The notes below the pieces were generated by a model. That model searched no databases. It saw nothing but the letters and a program-made list of their open reading frames with translations, and was not told where the DNA came from. The position numbers were made by a program, and so were the translations under genes. From Aliiroseovarius sp. PrR006 (lineage in GTDB: Bacteria > Pseudomonadota > Alphaproteobacteria > Rhodobacterales > Rhodobacteraceae): 64,000 nt of DNA. The stretch lies in assembly GCF_010500215.1 (NCBI RefSeq), contig NZ_JAAGOY010000007.1:248001-312000 (forward strand), read 5' to 3'. This document shows positions 17,502-25,978 of the stretch, piece by piece. Each line of letters begins with the position of its first letter. Within the stretch, counting starts at the first letter, position 1.

Positions 17502-18065
17502 GTGAAACTGCCTTTCGATCATATCACCACCCCGCGCCTTGTGCTGCGCCCGCCAGAAGCTGGCGATTGGGATGCGTTCCGCGATTTCCTCGTGGACAAT
17601 CCACGCGCGCAATTTGTGGGCGGTGGACCGAAGAGCGACACCAACCGCCGCCTTGCTTGGCGCGCCTTTGGCCACGCCGTGGGTCATTGGGTTCTGAAAG
17701 ACTACGGCCCGTTCATCGCCACCGACAAAGCAGACGGCCAACCCATCGGCTGGATCGGGCCTTGGAATCCCGAAGGCTGGCCGGAACCGGAAATCGCATG
17801 GTCGATCTGGTCCGACAAGCACGAAGGCAAAGGCTACGCCCACGAGGCCGCCGTGGCCGCCATCGACTGGGCCTATACAAACACCAACATCGACAGCTTC
17901 GTCAGCTACGTGGATCACGACAACGCCCCCTCGGCCGCCTTAGCCAAACGGCTGGGCTGCGCGATCGACGCGGACGCCCCGCGCTTTGCAGACGAAGACG
18001 ACAGCTATGACGTTTGGCGTCACCCTGCGCCCGACACAGACGGCAACCCGGAGGCTTACGCATGA
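17502..18065 (+). CDS. GNAT-family N-acetyltransferase
   Basis: A 187-residue GNAT protein of the RimJ/RimL-like group: TTPRLVLRPPEAGDWDAFRDF at the start, the acetyl-CoA motif around EIAWSIWSDKHEGKGYAHEA, and the C-terminal SYVDHDNAPSAALAKRLG helix. It should transfer an acetyl group to an amine; ribosomal-protein N-termini or small molecules are possible. The start is GTG at 17502, 7 bases after ffh, and the stop overlaps the chorismate mutase start (ATGA), so all three look co-transcribed. Confidence 0.85.
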   Translation: MKLPFDHITTPRLVLRPPEAGDWDAFRDFLVDNPRAQFVGGGPKSDTNRRLAWRAFGHAVGHWVLKDYGPFIATDKADGQPIGWIGPWNPEGWPEPEIAWSIWSDKHEGKGYAHEAAVAAIDWAYTNTNIDSFVSYVDHDNAPSAALAKRLGCAIDADAPRFADEDDSYDVWRHPAPDTDGNPEAYA

Positions 18066-18358
18066 CCGACGCATCCACCCGCGCTGCGGATCTTCTGAAA
18101 GAACACCGCGAGTCGATCGACCGACTGGACGCAATCCTTGTCTATACGTTGGGCGAGCGCTTCAAGCACACGCAAGCCGTGGGCAAGCTTAAGGCTGAAC
18201 ATGACCTGCCGCCGTCCGATCCGAACCGGGAGGCCCGCCAGATCGAACGTCTGGAAGATCTGGCCACCCGCGCCAATCTGGATCCGGAATTCGCCAAGAA
18301 ATTCCTGAACTTCATCATCGATGAGGTCATCAGGCATCACAAACAACATCAGGAATGA
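18062..18358 (+). CDS. Chorismate mutase (AroQ type)
   Basis: A 98-residue all-helical protein with the AroQ pattern: ESIDRLDAILVYTLGERF in helix 1 and the catalytic lysine in AVGKLKAEHDLPPSDPNREAR. It converts chorismate to prephenate for phenylalanine and tyrosine synthesis. It is coupled to the GNAT gene by a four-base overlap and followed at 18360-18373 by a small GGGGC/GCCCC hairpin before rpsP. Isochorismate pyruvate-lyase relatives share the fold, but the context favours a mutase. Confidence 0.85.
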   Translation: MTDASTRAADLLKEHRESIDRLDAILVYTLGERFKHTQAVGKLKAEHDLPPSDPNREARQIERLEDLATRANLDPEFAKKFLNFIIDEVIRHHKQHQE

Positions 18359-18402
18359 CGGGGCCAAAGCCCCTCAAATAGCTAGTAAAAAGGAAAACTC
18401 TC

Positions 18403-18792
18403 ATGGCTATGAAAATTCGTCTTGCCCGTGGTGGCTCGAAAAAACGTCCCTTCTACCGCGTTGTAGCTGCTGACAGCCGCATGCCGCGCGATGGCCGCTT
18501 CATCGAGAAGCTGGGCACCTACAACCCGCTGCTGCCGAAAGATTCGGAAGAGCGCGTAAAGCTGGACATGGAACGCGTTCAGTACTGGCTGGACCAAGGC
18601 GCTCAGCCGTCGGACCGCGTATCGCGCTTCCTGGAAGCCGCTGGCGTTCTGGAGAAGAAAGAGCGTGCAAACCTGAAAAAAGGTGAGCCGGGCCAGAAAG
18701 CCAAGGACCGCGCAGAAGAGAAAGCCGAAAAAGCTGCTGCCGCTGCTGAAGCTGCCGCTGCTCCGGCTGAAGAAGCTGCTGCCGAGGAATAA
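18403..18792 (+). CDS. rpsP: 30S ribosomal protein S16
   Basis: S16 of 129 residues. The N-terminal 80 residues ([19 protein letters not shown]) are canonical; the rest is a Lys/Glu/Ala-rich tail ([18 protein letters not shown]), about 45 residues longer than the E. coli protein and typical of alphaproteobacteria. AAGGA precedes the start. In many bacteria rpsP-rimM-trmD-rplS form one operon; here bluB and a small ORF follow before rimM. Confidence 0.97.
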   Translation: MAMKIRLARGGSKKRPFYRVVAADSRMPRDGRFIEKLGTYNPLLPKDSEERVKLDMERVQYWLDQGAQPSDRVSRFLEAAGVLEKKERANLKKGEPGQKAKDRAEEKAEKAAAAAEAAAAPAEEAAAEE

Positions 18793-18813
18793 ATCCTTCG
18801 GAACGGATCTGAC

Positions 18814-19443
18814 ATGCACGCCTTTTCAGACGAGTTTCAGTCGGATCTAGAAGATCTGATGCGTTGGCGGCGCGACGTGCGCCGCTTCCGCACGGATCCT
18901 GTGGACGAGGCATTGCTGACGCAGTGCCTCGACGCGTTTTTGATGGCCCCCTCGGTGGGGCTGTCCGAACCGTGGCGGGTGGTGCGTGTCGAAAGCGACC
19001 GCGCCCGCGCCGCCGCGCTTGAGAATTTCAAAGCTGCCAATGCCGAGGCGTTGTCTGGATATTCCGGCGACAAGGCGCAGCTATACTCTGGCCTGAAACT
19101 GTCAGGCATGGAGAAAGCCCCCGTTCAGCTGGCGATTTTCTGCGACGAAGCGACCGAAAAGGGTGCTGGTCTTGGCGCGAAAACCATGCCGGAAATGCGC
19201 CGCTATTCGGTCGTGTCCGCCATCATGCTGTTCTGGCTCGCCGTGCGCTCGCGCGGGCTTGGTCTGGGCTGGGTGTCGATCGTTGACCCCGAGCAACTGT
19301 GCCGAGATCTGGACGTGCCCGAAAGCTGGAGCCTCGTCGGCTATTTCTGCCTTGGTTGGCCCGAGGACACCGCCGACAGCCCTGAACTGGAAAAAGCAGG
19401 ATGGGAAAGCCGCCGCGGCTCGCTTCCCGTCGAGGTAAGGTAA
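18814..19443 (+). CDS. bluB: 5,6-dimethylbenzimidazole synthase BluB
   Basis: A 209-residue flavin-destroying enzyme that converts reduced FMN and O2 to 5,6-dimethylbenzimidazole, the lower ligand of vitamin B12. The residues known to matter in Sinorhizobium BluB are present: an aspartate in RRDVRRF (Asp21) and a serine in GWVSIVDP (Ser155). The nitroreductase-like fold motif [13 protein letters not shown] is clear. It lies 21 bases after rpsP and 6 bases before a small ORF that overlaps rimM, so it appears to be expressed with ribosome genes rather than with a cobalamin cluster. Confidence 0.92.
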   Translation: MHAFSDEFQSDLEDLMRWRRDVRRFRTDPVDEALLTQCLDAFLMAPSVGLSEPWRVVRVESDRARAAALENFKAANAEALSGYSGDKAQLYSGLKLSGMEKAPVQLAIFCDEATEKGAGLGAKTMPEMRRYSVVSAIMLFWLAVRSRGLGLGWVSIVDPEQLCRDLDVPESWSLVGYFCLGWPEDTADSPELEKAGWESRRGSLPVEVR

Positions 19444-19449
19444 CGCCAA

Positions 19450-19599
19450 ATGGGTTTGCTTTTTCATCCAGTGAAGCTGATCATACTTATCAGCGCAGGA
19501 TTCACCGCCGGCGTGGTTTACGAACGCGGCGTCTTGGGCGACAAATGCGAGGCCCGCGGGGGCAAAATGGAACAAGCTGTCTGCATAGGTGCAAAATGA
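19450..19599 (+). CDS. 49-residue single-pass membrane microprotein
   Basis: ATG at 19450 opens a 49-codon frame. The product begins [20 protein letters not shown], one membrane helix of about 17 residues, followed by [19 protein letters not shown] and a C-terminal Cys. Two cysteines follow the helix (KCEAR and AVCIG) and could form a disulfide in the periplasm or bind a ligand. The stop overlaps the rimM start (ATGA), strong evidence that it is translated. I do not recognise a family. Confidence 0.7.
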   Translation: MGLLFHPVKLIILISAGFTAGVVYERGVLGDKCEARGGKMEQAVCIGAK

Positions 19600-20120
19600 G
19601 TGACGACCGGATTTGTGTAGGAAGCATTGGCGGCGCGTATGGCGTTCAGGGCGATGTGCGCATCAAAAGCTTCTGTGCTGAGCCCACTGCAATTGCGGAT
19701 TACGGCCCGCTGGCGTCGGAAGACGGTAAGCACGTCTTTTCGCTGACCCTGCTGCGGCCGATCAAGAACGGCTTCTCGGTGCGGATCGACAGCGTCGCCA
19801 CCAAGGAAGAAGCCGACGCGCTGAAAGGCGTGAAGCTTTATGTCAGCCGTGACGCCCTGCCCACTTTGCCGGATGACGAATATTATCACACCGATTTGGT
19901 TGGTCTGACAGTGCTGGACACGGGCGGGCAAGAGCTGGGCAAAGTCCATGCCGTGCACAATCACGGCGCGTCGGATGTGCTTGAAATCAGGCTGCCCGGA
20001 AGCTCGGCCACCGCGCTTTTGCCCTTCACGCTGGACGCGGTGCCGACCGTGGATCTAACGTCAGGCCGGATCATCGCCGACCCGCCCGAGGGCGTCTTTC
20101 CGGACGGCAAAGACGCTTAA
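19596..20120 (+). CDS. rimM: Ribosome maturation factor RimM
   Basis: A 174-residue protein that assists assembly of the 30S head by binding S19. It has the N-terminal RimM barrel ([20 protein letters not shown]) and the C-terminal PRC-barrel ([13 protein letters not shown], ending in [14 protein letters not shown]). The start ATG at 19596 overlaps the microprotein stop. The last four bases overlap the stop of the convergent phosphotransferase gene. Confidence 0.95.
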   Translation: MSDDRICVGSIGGAYGVQGDVRIKSFCAEPTAIADYGPLASEDGKHVFSLTLLRPIKNGFSVRIDSVATKEEADALKGVKLYVSRDALPTLPDDEYYHTDLVGLTVLDTGGQELGKVHAVHNHGASDVLEIRLPGSSATALLPFTLDAVPTVDLTSGRIIADPPEGVFPDGKDA

Positions 20121-21103
20121 CGCGCAAAAAGCTTTTCGGCGTATTTCAAAAGGTTCTGAAAGCGTTGCTGCTGACCGGGCCGGCGATCCGCACGCCGTTT
20201 CGGAATGTCACGCCAATCCCCCAGCACGCGAATGGGCAGGATATAGCTAAGCGCAGGTTGCGACTGCGCATGCAGATCCGCCCCATACCCGCGCCAGAAT
20301 GCCTTCAGCACAGGCGTGTTCGGATCAGGGTCAAACCCGCCGTGATAGCGCACCAGAAACTTCGCCAGATCATGCGCGGGGGTCACGGTGCGGACACCCT
20401 CGAAATCCAGCCCGACGGCACCGTTTTCCGTGATCAGCAGGTTGCGGAGATGCATGTCACCGTGCGCCACGGCGATGGGTGTGGACTGCCCGGTGACGGT
20501 CTCGGCCAGTGCGGGGATCTGGTCGACATAGGCCAAAAAGAGGTCGCGGCGGGGGACATCGTGACTGCGATCCTCAACACCGGCCTGCATGGTCGCGGCC
20601 CAGCGCAGCATGAACTTTGGATCGATTGGACGAGGATCTTGCATCGTTGACCGGTGAAAACGGCCGATCCACCGCCCGCAGGCTTCCAGAATCTCGTCAG
20701 ATTTGGCCAATCCCAGCTCGGCCAGCCCCAACATGTCCTGAGCCGTTCTGACACCGATATGGCGCATGATCAGACTGCGCGTTTCGGGATGGACGGACAG
20801 GATCTCGGGCACTGCGTCCGGACCCAGATGTTCAAGGGCGTTCTGATGTCCGCCAAGGTGGTGCTCGAACTCTTCCAGCGCGTCCCCAGCGGCAAACGCC
20901 TTCAGCACCACATCAATGGCGTCCGCATCCTTCACCCACCCGCGATTGGTCAGGCGCACAACGAAACGCCGTCCCTTGTCCGAGGACCGATCGGCCAGCA
21001 CCACCGGCATCAAGCTGGACAGGTGCGGGCGCAACCACGCATGCTGTGCTGCGATCTCTAACGCGCGGTGCTCGGTGGCCTGACGATCTTCACGCTCGCT
21101 CAA
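20117..21103 (-). CDS. Phosphotransferase of the aminoglycoside/choline kinase-like family
   Basis: A 328-residue protein with an APH-type kinase fold: catalytic loop [10 protein letters not shown] and metal-binding LDFEG are the key motifs. It probably phosphorylates a small hydroxylated compound, but the substrate is unknown and resistance should not be assumed. It is antisense between rimM and trmD, splitting the usual rimM-trmD order, and overlaps rimM by four bases. The start at 21103 is the first ATG in frame. Confidence 0.75.
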   Translation of the reverse strand: MSEREDRQATEHRALEIAAQHAWLRPHLSSLMPVVLADRSSDKGRRFVVRLTNRGWVKDADAIDVVLKAFAAGDALEEFEHHLGGHQNALEHLGPDAVPEILSVHPETRSLIMRHIGVRTAQDMLGLAELGLAKSDEILEACGRWIGRFHRSTMQDPRPIDPKFMLRWAATMQAGVEDRSHDVPRRDLFLAYVDQIPALAETVTGQSTPIAVAHGDMHLRNLLITENGAVGLDFEGVRTVTPAHDLAKFLVRYHGGFDPDPNTPVLKAFWRGYGADLHAQSQPALSYILPIRVLGDWRDIPKRRADRRPGQQQRFQNLLKYAEKLFAR

Positions 21104-21154
21104 AAGAGCACCTCGGCGGTTTGCATTTCACTCTGACTGTCGTAGACAGCCGCT

Positions 21155-22003
21155 ATGTCTAAGGTCAATGAAAATAGCGCGTCGTCTACGCCCCCGAAAA
21201 CCAAAGGCCGGTCTCATGGCCGTCTGGCGATTTCTGCCAGCTTGAAACCGCGCGAGTTGATGACAGACACGCCGCGCATTGCGGGCACGTGGACCGCCAA
21301 GGTGATCACACTGTTTCCGGGCGCCTTTCCCGGTGTGCTGGGCGAAAGCCTGACCGGCAAAGCCCTGAAAGACGGCGGCTGGGCCTTAGAATCCATCGAC
21401 CTACGCGTCTTTGGTGAAGGCAAGCATCGCAACGTGGATGACACGCCTGCCGGTGGTGGCGCGGGGATGGTGCTGCGTGCTGACATTCTGGGTCGTGCCA
21501 TCGACATGGCGCAGCGCGGCGTACCAAAGGATCGCGCAAAATGGCCCATTGTCTACATGTCCCCGCGCGGCAAGCCGATGGATCAGGCCACCGCGCGCCG
21601 CTTTGCCGACTGTGCCGGTATGACCATCCTGTGTGGCCGCTTCGAGGGCGTCGATGAACGCGTGCTGGAAGAATACAACATCGAAGAGGTCAGCCTTGGC
21701 GATTTCGTCCTAACCGGCGGCGAGATCGCTGCGCAGGCCATGCTGGACGCCACCGTTCGTCTGCTGCCCGGCGTGTTGGGCAACGAAGCCTCGACCGAGG
21801 AAGAGAGCTTTTCCGCCGGAATGCTTGAGCACCCCCAATACACCCGCCCCGCCGAATGGCGTGGCCGTACGATACCCGAGGTTCTGACCTCAGGCCATCA
21901 CGGCAAGGTCGCCGAATGGCGGAGGGAAATGAGCGAGAAAATTACCCGTGAACGCCGGCCCGACCTGTGGGATGCGTTGACCCGAGATCAGGACGACACC
22001 TGA
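21155..22003 (+). CDS. trmD: tRNA (guanine-N1-)-methyltransferase TrmD
   Basis: Makes m1G37 in tRNAs with G36, which prevents frameshifting. The trefoil-knot SAM site is clear ([34 protein letters not shown]). At 282 residues from ATG 21155 it carries an N-terminal extension of about 45 residues before the usual start [11 protein letters not shown]. An alternative ATG at 21260 would shorten it; neither start has a strong ribosome site. A similar extension is often annotated in related species (recall, not checked). Confidence 0.92.
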   Translation: MSKVNENSASSTPPKTKGRSHGRLAISASLKPRELMTDTPRIAGTWTAKVITLFPGAFPGVLGESLTGKALKDGGWALESIDLRVFGEGKHRNVDDTPAGGGAGMVLRADILGRAIDMAQRGVPKDRAKWPIVYMSPRGKPMDQATARRFADCAGMTILCGRFEGVDERVLEEYNIEEVSLGDFVLTGGEIAAQAMLDATVRLLPGVLGNEASTEEESFSAGMLEHPQYTRPAEWRGRTIPEVLTSGHHGKVAEWRREMSEKITRERRPDLWDALTRDQDDT

Positions 22004-22038
22004 ACTCACCCCTCTGAATTTCTAAAGGTTACACCACA

Positions 22039-22845
22039 ATGGAAACCCTTCTTGAACAGGTCCAAAGCTATGGACCGTTGGTGCTGAACGTTGCCAAAGC
22101 ATTTGCGACGCTGGTTATTGGCTGGATCGTTGCGGGCGCTGCCGGATCGCTGGCACGCCGCAAGGTAAACACTACCCCGCATATCGACCCGACCCTTGGC
22201 AATTTCATTGCCTCGATGGTGAAATGGGTGATCTTGCTGATGGTTCTGGCCGCCGTGCTCAGCATCTTTGGCATTCAGGCGACCAGCCTCGTCGCAATGC
22301 TCAGCGCGGCCACATTGGCCATTGGTCTGGCGCTTCAAGGTACACTCAGCGACATTGCCGCAGGCTTCATGCTAACCCTGTTTCGCCCTTATAAACTTGG
22401 GCAATTTGTCGATATCGGCGGCACAGCAGGCACGGTGAAAGACCTGAACCTTTTTGTGACCGAGCTGGTGACCCCCGACAATGTGCAGGTGATTGTGCCC
22501 AACGGGCAGGCCTGGGGCTCGATCATCCGCAACTTCTCGCATCACGATACCCGGCGCGTCGATATGGTTTTCGGCATCGATTATGCCGATGACATCGACA
22601 AGGCGATGCAGATCATCACCGATCTGGCCGAGGCCGACCCCCGTGTCCATGCCGACCCCGCTCCATGGGTCCGTGTGACCAACCTTGGCGACAGCAGTGT
22701 CGATCTGACGACCCGCGTCTGGTGTGACAACGCAGAATACTGGAACGTGAAGTTCGAGCTGACCAAAGCAGTGAAAGAAACCTTCGACGCCAAGGGAATT
22801 TCGATCCCCTATCCGCATTCGGTGGAAATCAAGAAAGAGGCGTAA
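22039..22845 (+). CDS. Small-conductance mechanosensitive channel (MscS family)
   Basis: A 268-residue protein of MscS length with three membrane helices in the first 115 residues. The pore helix is Gly/Ala rich (MLSAATLAIGLALQGTLSDI), then the beta domain carries FRPYKLGQFVDIGG and the family signature IVPNGQAWGS. It should form a homoheptamer that opens under osmotic down-shock. AAGG lies upstream of the start. It follows trmD by 35 bases and ends at a strong terminator. Confidence 0.93.
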   Translation: METLLEQVQSYGPLVLNVAKAFATLVIGWIVAGAAGSLARRKVNTTPHIDPTLGNFIASMVKWVILLMVLAAVLSIFGIQATSLVAMLSAATLAIGLALQGTLSDIAAGFMLTLFRPYKLGQFVDIGGTAGTVKDLNLFVTELVTPDNVQVIVPNGQAWGSIIRNFSHHDTRRVDMVFGIDYADDIDKAMQIITDLAEADPRVHADPAPWVRVTNLGDSSVDLTTRVWCDNAEYWNVKFELTKAVKETFDAKGISIPYPHSVEIKKEA

Positions 22846-22886
22846 GCCTGCCGTCGGGCCAAGCCGCCCGGCGCTGAAATGGAAGG

Positions 22887-22918
22887 GGCCGCCCTACTCA
22901 AGGGCGGCCTCTTTTTTA
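22887..22918 (+). terminator. Rho-independent terminator after mscS
   Basis: Perfect 9-bp stem GGCCGCCCT/AGGGCGGCC with a 5-base loop, followed by C and six T (22912-22917). Confidence 0.88.
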
Positions 22919-22934
22919 TCTACTTCGCGAGCGG

Positions 22935-23519
22935 TCAAACCCCACGCTGCCCCAATGCGGCGACCGTCTGCGCCCAGCGATTAATCTGCTTTTCACTTGG
23001 ATGGCTTGCTTGCGCGAAATGGGTCACACGGGCGGGCCGCAGACCGACAAACTCGAGGATCTGCTTCTTGAGCTGCCAAAACAGCGGGCGATGCAGGAAG
23101 AAGCGGAAGTACCACCACGGGCTGTCCGAGGTCAGGATGACGCGGGCGGAGCGGCCGTTCAAAAGAGGTTTGGGCAGGCCAGCACCACGCGGATCAAACG
23201 CAACACCCGGCAAAAACGCCCGGTCAATCAGCCCCTTCAGCTTGGCTGGCAACCCTCCCCACCACATCGGACTAACGATCACGACATGACTGGACCAATT
23301 CAGATCGTCCAGAAATTGCTCCAGCGCAGGTTCGAGCGGTTTGTGATGCTTGTATCCGCCAAACCCATAATCCGCGTCGAACGCCATGTCGTGAATATGC
23401 AGCACCCGTACGTCGTGCCCTGCTGCTGTTGCCGCCTCGGCATATTGCGTTGCCAAACGCTTGTTTAACGATGTCTCGGCCGGATGGCCGTTCAACACCA
23501 ATATCCGTTTCTGTGTCAT
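22935..23519 (-). CDS. NAD(P)H-dependent quinone oxidoreductase (flavodoxin-like fold)
   Basis: A 194-residue flavodoxin-fold reductase of the NQO1/MdaB/KefF group: KRILVLNGHPAETSLNK binds the FMN or FAD phosphate, and SPMWWGGLPAKLKGLIDRAF is the family signature. It should reduce quinones by two electrons. GGAGAG precedes ATG 23519. It is divergent from a TetR gene, with three palindromes between them, so it is very likely the regulated target, induced by a quinone or electrophile (inference). Confidence 0.85.
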   Translation of the reverse strand: MTQKRILVLNGHPAETSLNKRLATQYAEAATAAGHDVRVLHIHDMAFDADYGFGGYKHHKPLEPALEQFLDDLNWSSHVVIVSPMWWGGLPAKLKGLIDRAFLPGVAFDPRGAGLPKPLLNGRSARVILTSDSPWWYFRFFLHRPLFWQLKKQILEFVGLRPARVTHFAQASHPSEKQINRWAQTVAALGQRGV

Positions 23520-23532
23520 GTGACTCTCCAAA

Positions 23533-23600
23533 TTGACCACGGTCATTTTCTTTGCACATAAAATTGACCGCGGTCAATAATGAATTTTGACCACGGTCAA
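23533..23600. promoter_or_regulatory. Three TetR operator palindromes
   Basis: Three 14-bp inverted repeats of the form TTGACC-N-CGGTCAA: 23533-23546 (one end mismatch), 23564-23577 and 23587-23600 (both perfect). Start-to-start spacing is 31 and 23 bp. They fill the gap between the divergent oxidoreductase and TetR genes, so one protein probably controls both, with autoregulation. Confidence 0.85.
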
Positions 23601-23620
23601 AAAGTGTGGGATAAAGCGCT

Positions 23621-24217
23621 ATGACGACGACGATCCAACCCCGCACATTGAAAACCCGCGCCCGCCTGATCGAGGCCGCAACGGCCATTGTTGCTGAAAG
23701 CAGCTTCACCGAATTGCGCGTGGAAGAGGTCGTGCGCCGCGCCGGAGTCGCCAAGGGCACCTTCTTTGCCCATTTCAAGGACAAGGACGCGCTGCTGGAC
23801 CGGATGATCGGAGAGATCATCGACCAGCACCTCGATCAGATTAGCGCGCAGGACACGCCCAAAACGATCGACGAGATTTTGGACATCCTGACCCCCTTGA
23901 TGACATTCATGGGCAGCGAACGTGCGGTATTCGACGTCATCCTGCGCTATTCTGGCGCCGCTTCTGTGGAGGAGATCGGGCCGATCGCAGCAACGTTCGA
24001 GCGGTTCGTTCACGTGCTGGCGGACTGGTTCGTCGACGGGCCTTTCCGACAGGATGCCGACCCCGCCACGCTGGCCGAAGGCGTCCAGGCCTTCGTGTTT
24101 CAGGCGCTCGCTTTGAACTTCTGCGCCCTGAACAGTCACCGCCCCATCCGTGACCGGCTGCACCCGTATCTTGAACTGTGGCTCCACCCCGCCAAAACGC
24201 TTGATCCACAGGGCTAA
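23621..24217 (+). CDS. TetR-family transcriptional regulator
   Basis: A 198-residue repressor. The N-terminal helix-turn-helix (TRARLIEAATAIVAESSF, then VEEVVRRAGVAKGTFFAHF) is typical of TetR; the C-terminal two thirds is a helical ligand and dimer domain that I cannot assign to an inducer. It is divergent from the quinone reductase and the shared gap holds three palindromes, so it probably represses both genes. The start ATG at 23621 lies 20 bases after the last palindrome. Confidence 0.88.
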   Translation: MTTTIQPRTLKTRARLIEAATAIVAESSFTELRVEEVVRRAGVAKGTFFAHFKDKDALLDRMIGEIIDQHLDQISAQDTPKTIDEILDILTPLMTFMGSERAVFDVILRYSGAASVEEIGPIAATFERFVHVLADWFVDGPFRQDADPATLAEGVQAFVFQALALNFCALNSHRPIRDRLHPYLELWLHPAKTLDPQG

Positions 24218-24436
24218 AGCCCCTATACACCGCCCGTCCGGCACTCTTCCGAGTCGCACGGACCGTTTTCCTTTGGGCTGTTGCCTTTCTTCGGCAACCA
24301 TACAGCACGAGGGAAATAGACAAAGAAACGACGGACTACCCTCCCGCGGGCGTGAAAAACGGACCCGGTGAAGACGCGGAGCTCTTGGACGGCACCAACT
24401 TTGCGGACCAACCGCAAGCAGATAGGAGATGATCAG
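24218..24436 (+). other. Leader region upstream of rplS
   Basis: A 219-base gap between the TetR and rplS genes. It holds two visible stems: GTCCG...CGGAC around an ACTC/GAGT core (about 24238-24264), and GTTGCC/GGCAAC (about 24280-24298). Neither has a following T-run. I see no known riboswitch. It may carry the rplS promoter and a structured leader, possibly for autoregulation by L19. Confidence 0.35.
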
Positions 24437-24811
24437 ATGGACCTGATCGCACAGCTCGAGGCGGAACAAGTTGCCGCCCTGGGGAAAGACATCCCCGATT
24501 TCAAAGCCGGCGATACCATTCGCGTAGGCTTCAAGGTGACCGAGGGTTCGCGCACCCGTGTGCAGAACTACGAAGGCGTTTGCATCAGCCGTAAAAACGG
24601 CGCTGGCATTGCTGGTTCGTTCACCGTTCGCAAGATTTCCTTCGGTGAAGGCGTGGAGCGTGTATTCCCGCTGCACTCGACCAACATCGCAGAGATCACC
24701 GTAGTTCGTCGTGGCCGCGTCCGTCGCGCCAAACTGTACTACCTGCGTTCGCGTCGTGGTAAGTCGGCACGTATCGCTGAAGACACCACATACAAAGCCA
24801 AAAAAGCTTAA
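24437..24811 (+). CDS. rplS: 50S ribosomal protein L19
   Basis: A 124-residue L19, which sits at the 30S-50S interface. It opens [15 protein letters not shown] and has the family stretches [23 protein letters not shown] and [10 protein letters not shown], with a basic C-terminus. AGGAG lies 9 bases upstream of ATG 24437; the longer frame to 24368 is unsupported. rpmE follows after 11 bases. Confidence 0.97.
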   Translation: MDLIAQLEAEQVAALGKDIPDFKAGDTIRVGFKVTEGSRTRVQNYEGVCISRKNGAGIAGSFTVRKISFGEGVERVFPLHSTNIAEITVVRRGRVRRAKLYYLRSRRGKSARIAEDTTYKAKKA

Positions 24812-24822
24812 GGAGCGCCGAT

Positions 24823-25044
24823 ATGAAAAAAGATCTGCATCCCGAATACCACCTGATCGACGTCAAAATGACCGACGGCACCATCGTTCAGATGAAATCG
24901 ACCTGGGGCAAAGAAGGCGACACTCTGGCGCTGGACATCGACCCTTCGGCGCACCCGGCATGGAACGGCGGCAGCACCCGTCTTCTGGACACCGGCGGCC
25001 GCGTGTCGAAGTTCAAATCGAAATACGAAGGCTTTGGTTTCTAA
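24823..25044 (+). CDS. rpmE: 50S ribosomal protein L31
   Basis: A 73-residue L31 beginning [20 protein letters not shown]. It lacks the CXXC zinc-binding cysteines of the classic type, so it belongs to the zinc-independent form, which is the usual one in alphaproteobacteria. AAGGAG lies just upstream. It is co-transcribed with rplS and ends at a strong terminator. Confidence 0.95.
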   Translation: MKKDLHPEYHLIDVKMTDGTIVQMKSTWGKEGDTLALDIDPSAHPAWNGGSTRLLDTGGRVSKFKSKYEGFGF

Positions 25045-25066
25045 ACCACGCCTCTTTCGAATGGAA

Positions 25067-25097
25067 AACGCCGCTTCAAACGAAGCGGCGTTTTTTT
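25067..25097 (+). terminator. Rho-independent terminator after rpmE
   Basis: Perfect 11-bp stem AACGCCGCTTC/GAAGCGGCGTT with an AAAC loop, followed by seven T (25091-25097). It ends the rplS-rpmE transcript before the convergent Lin0512 genes. Confidence 0.92.
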
Positions 25098-25109
25098 GTT
25101 GGGGTTGAA

Positions 25110-25469
25110 CTATGATCCTAGCCGCCACTTCCCCGCCTGATCCGGCAACCATGCCTCAATCGCGGCGGTGGCCACCACATGCACTTGACCAGCGCTTTCG
25201 GCGTTCATGCCACCCTTCACCGCACGCACCTCAGCCCGGCCTCGGGGCAGTTCGGCGCGGATGGTTTCCAAGTCCAGCTTCTCGGGCTCTGCCACGCCGA
25301 TGGTGACCGACACGCGCATGTCTTGGTGATCCAATCCCAGCGTTGAAAACAGGGTGATCGACGAATGATGCAGCGCGTCCTGCACGGCGCGACACGCCGC
25401 TTTGGTGTAATCCTGACCATAAAGGTCATTGCCCATCCCCATCTCAAGGATCATACGTTTCTCGCCCAT
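25110..25469 (-). CDS. Lin0512-family protein, second copy
   Basis: A 119-residue protein related to its upstream neighbour: KRMILEMGMGNDLYGQDYTKAA aligns with KRVLVEFGMGTSLRREDYTEAA, and both share GMG, a DAL-W/H-S helix and a C-terminal VATAAIEAWLP-like segment. The family has no known function; a small alpha/beta fold with paired subunits is likely. The start is ATG at 25469, sharing its A with the stop of the upstream copy (TGATG), so the pair is translationally coupled. Confidence 0.7.
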   Translation of the reverse strand: MGEKRMILEMGMGNDLYGQDYTKAACRAVQDALHHSSITLFSTLGLDHQDMRVSVTIGVAEPEKLDLETIRAELPRGRAEVRAVKGGMNAESAGQVHVVATAAIEAWLPDQAGKWRLGS

Positions 25470-25813
25470 CACGCGGCCTCCATCATGAACGACACGGCAA
25501 TCGCCACATTGGCGATCAATGTTTTCCCGCCATGCGGCTTTTCAATATCCAGCCCGCCGTGCTTTACAGCAAACGAGATGTTGCCATAGGGAAAGTCCTT
25601 GGCCAGCTGGCTGGTGTCGACCTGATCAGGTTGTTGCACGGCAATTTCCACATCCACAATCATGGCGGTTTTCTCGAATCCGAACAGCTCGGCCATGTTG
25701 ACCGAATTGTGCCACAGCGCGTCCCGGATCGCGCGGGCGGCGGCCTCGGTATAGTCTTCGCGGCGCAGCGACGTGCCCATGCCAAATTCAACAAGTACGC
25801 GTTTCTTTTCCAT
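25469..25813 (-). CDS. Lin0512-family protein, first copy
   Basis: A 114-residue paralogue of the following gene, with the same FGMGTSLRREDYTEAAARAI start and a C-terminal LIANVAIAVSFMM. The start at 25813 (MEKKRVLV) has GAAGGGGA upstream; the longer frame to 26044 is unsupported. The promoter region is shared with the divergent mipZ gene. The two copies may form a heterodimer (inference). Function unknown. Confidence 0.7.
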   Translation of the reverse strand: MEKKRVLVEFGMGTSLRREDYTEAAARAIRDALWHNSVNMAELFGFEKTAMIVDVEIAVQQPDQVDTSQLAKDFPYGNISFAVKHGGLDIEKPHGGKTLIANVAIAVSFMMEAA

Positions 25814-25978
25814 CGGATCCCCTTCGCTTTTGACCATGCTTACCGCAGCCGCGCTGTGATCATAGGGCCAGCTTCGCGAAAGAGTTGTACAAATTGGATT
25901 TGCACCTCTTCCCCCTGCGAAATATGCGACATATAGTGGCTGCAACAAAAAAACACTCAAGATACCGGGGATAGTGGC

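Noticed and set aside
18360-18373. GGGGC/GCCCC hairpin between chorismate mutase and rpsP
   Set aside because: Five pairs and no T-run; too weak to claim a terminator.
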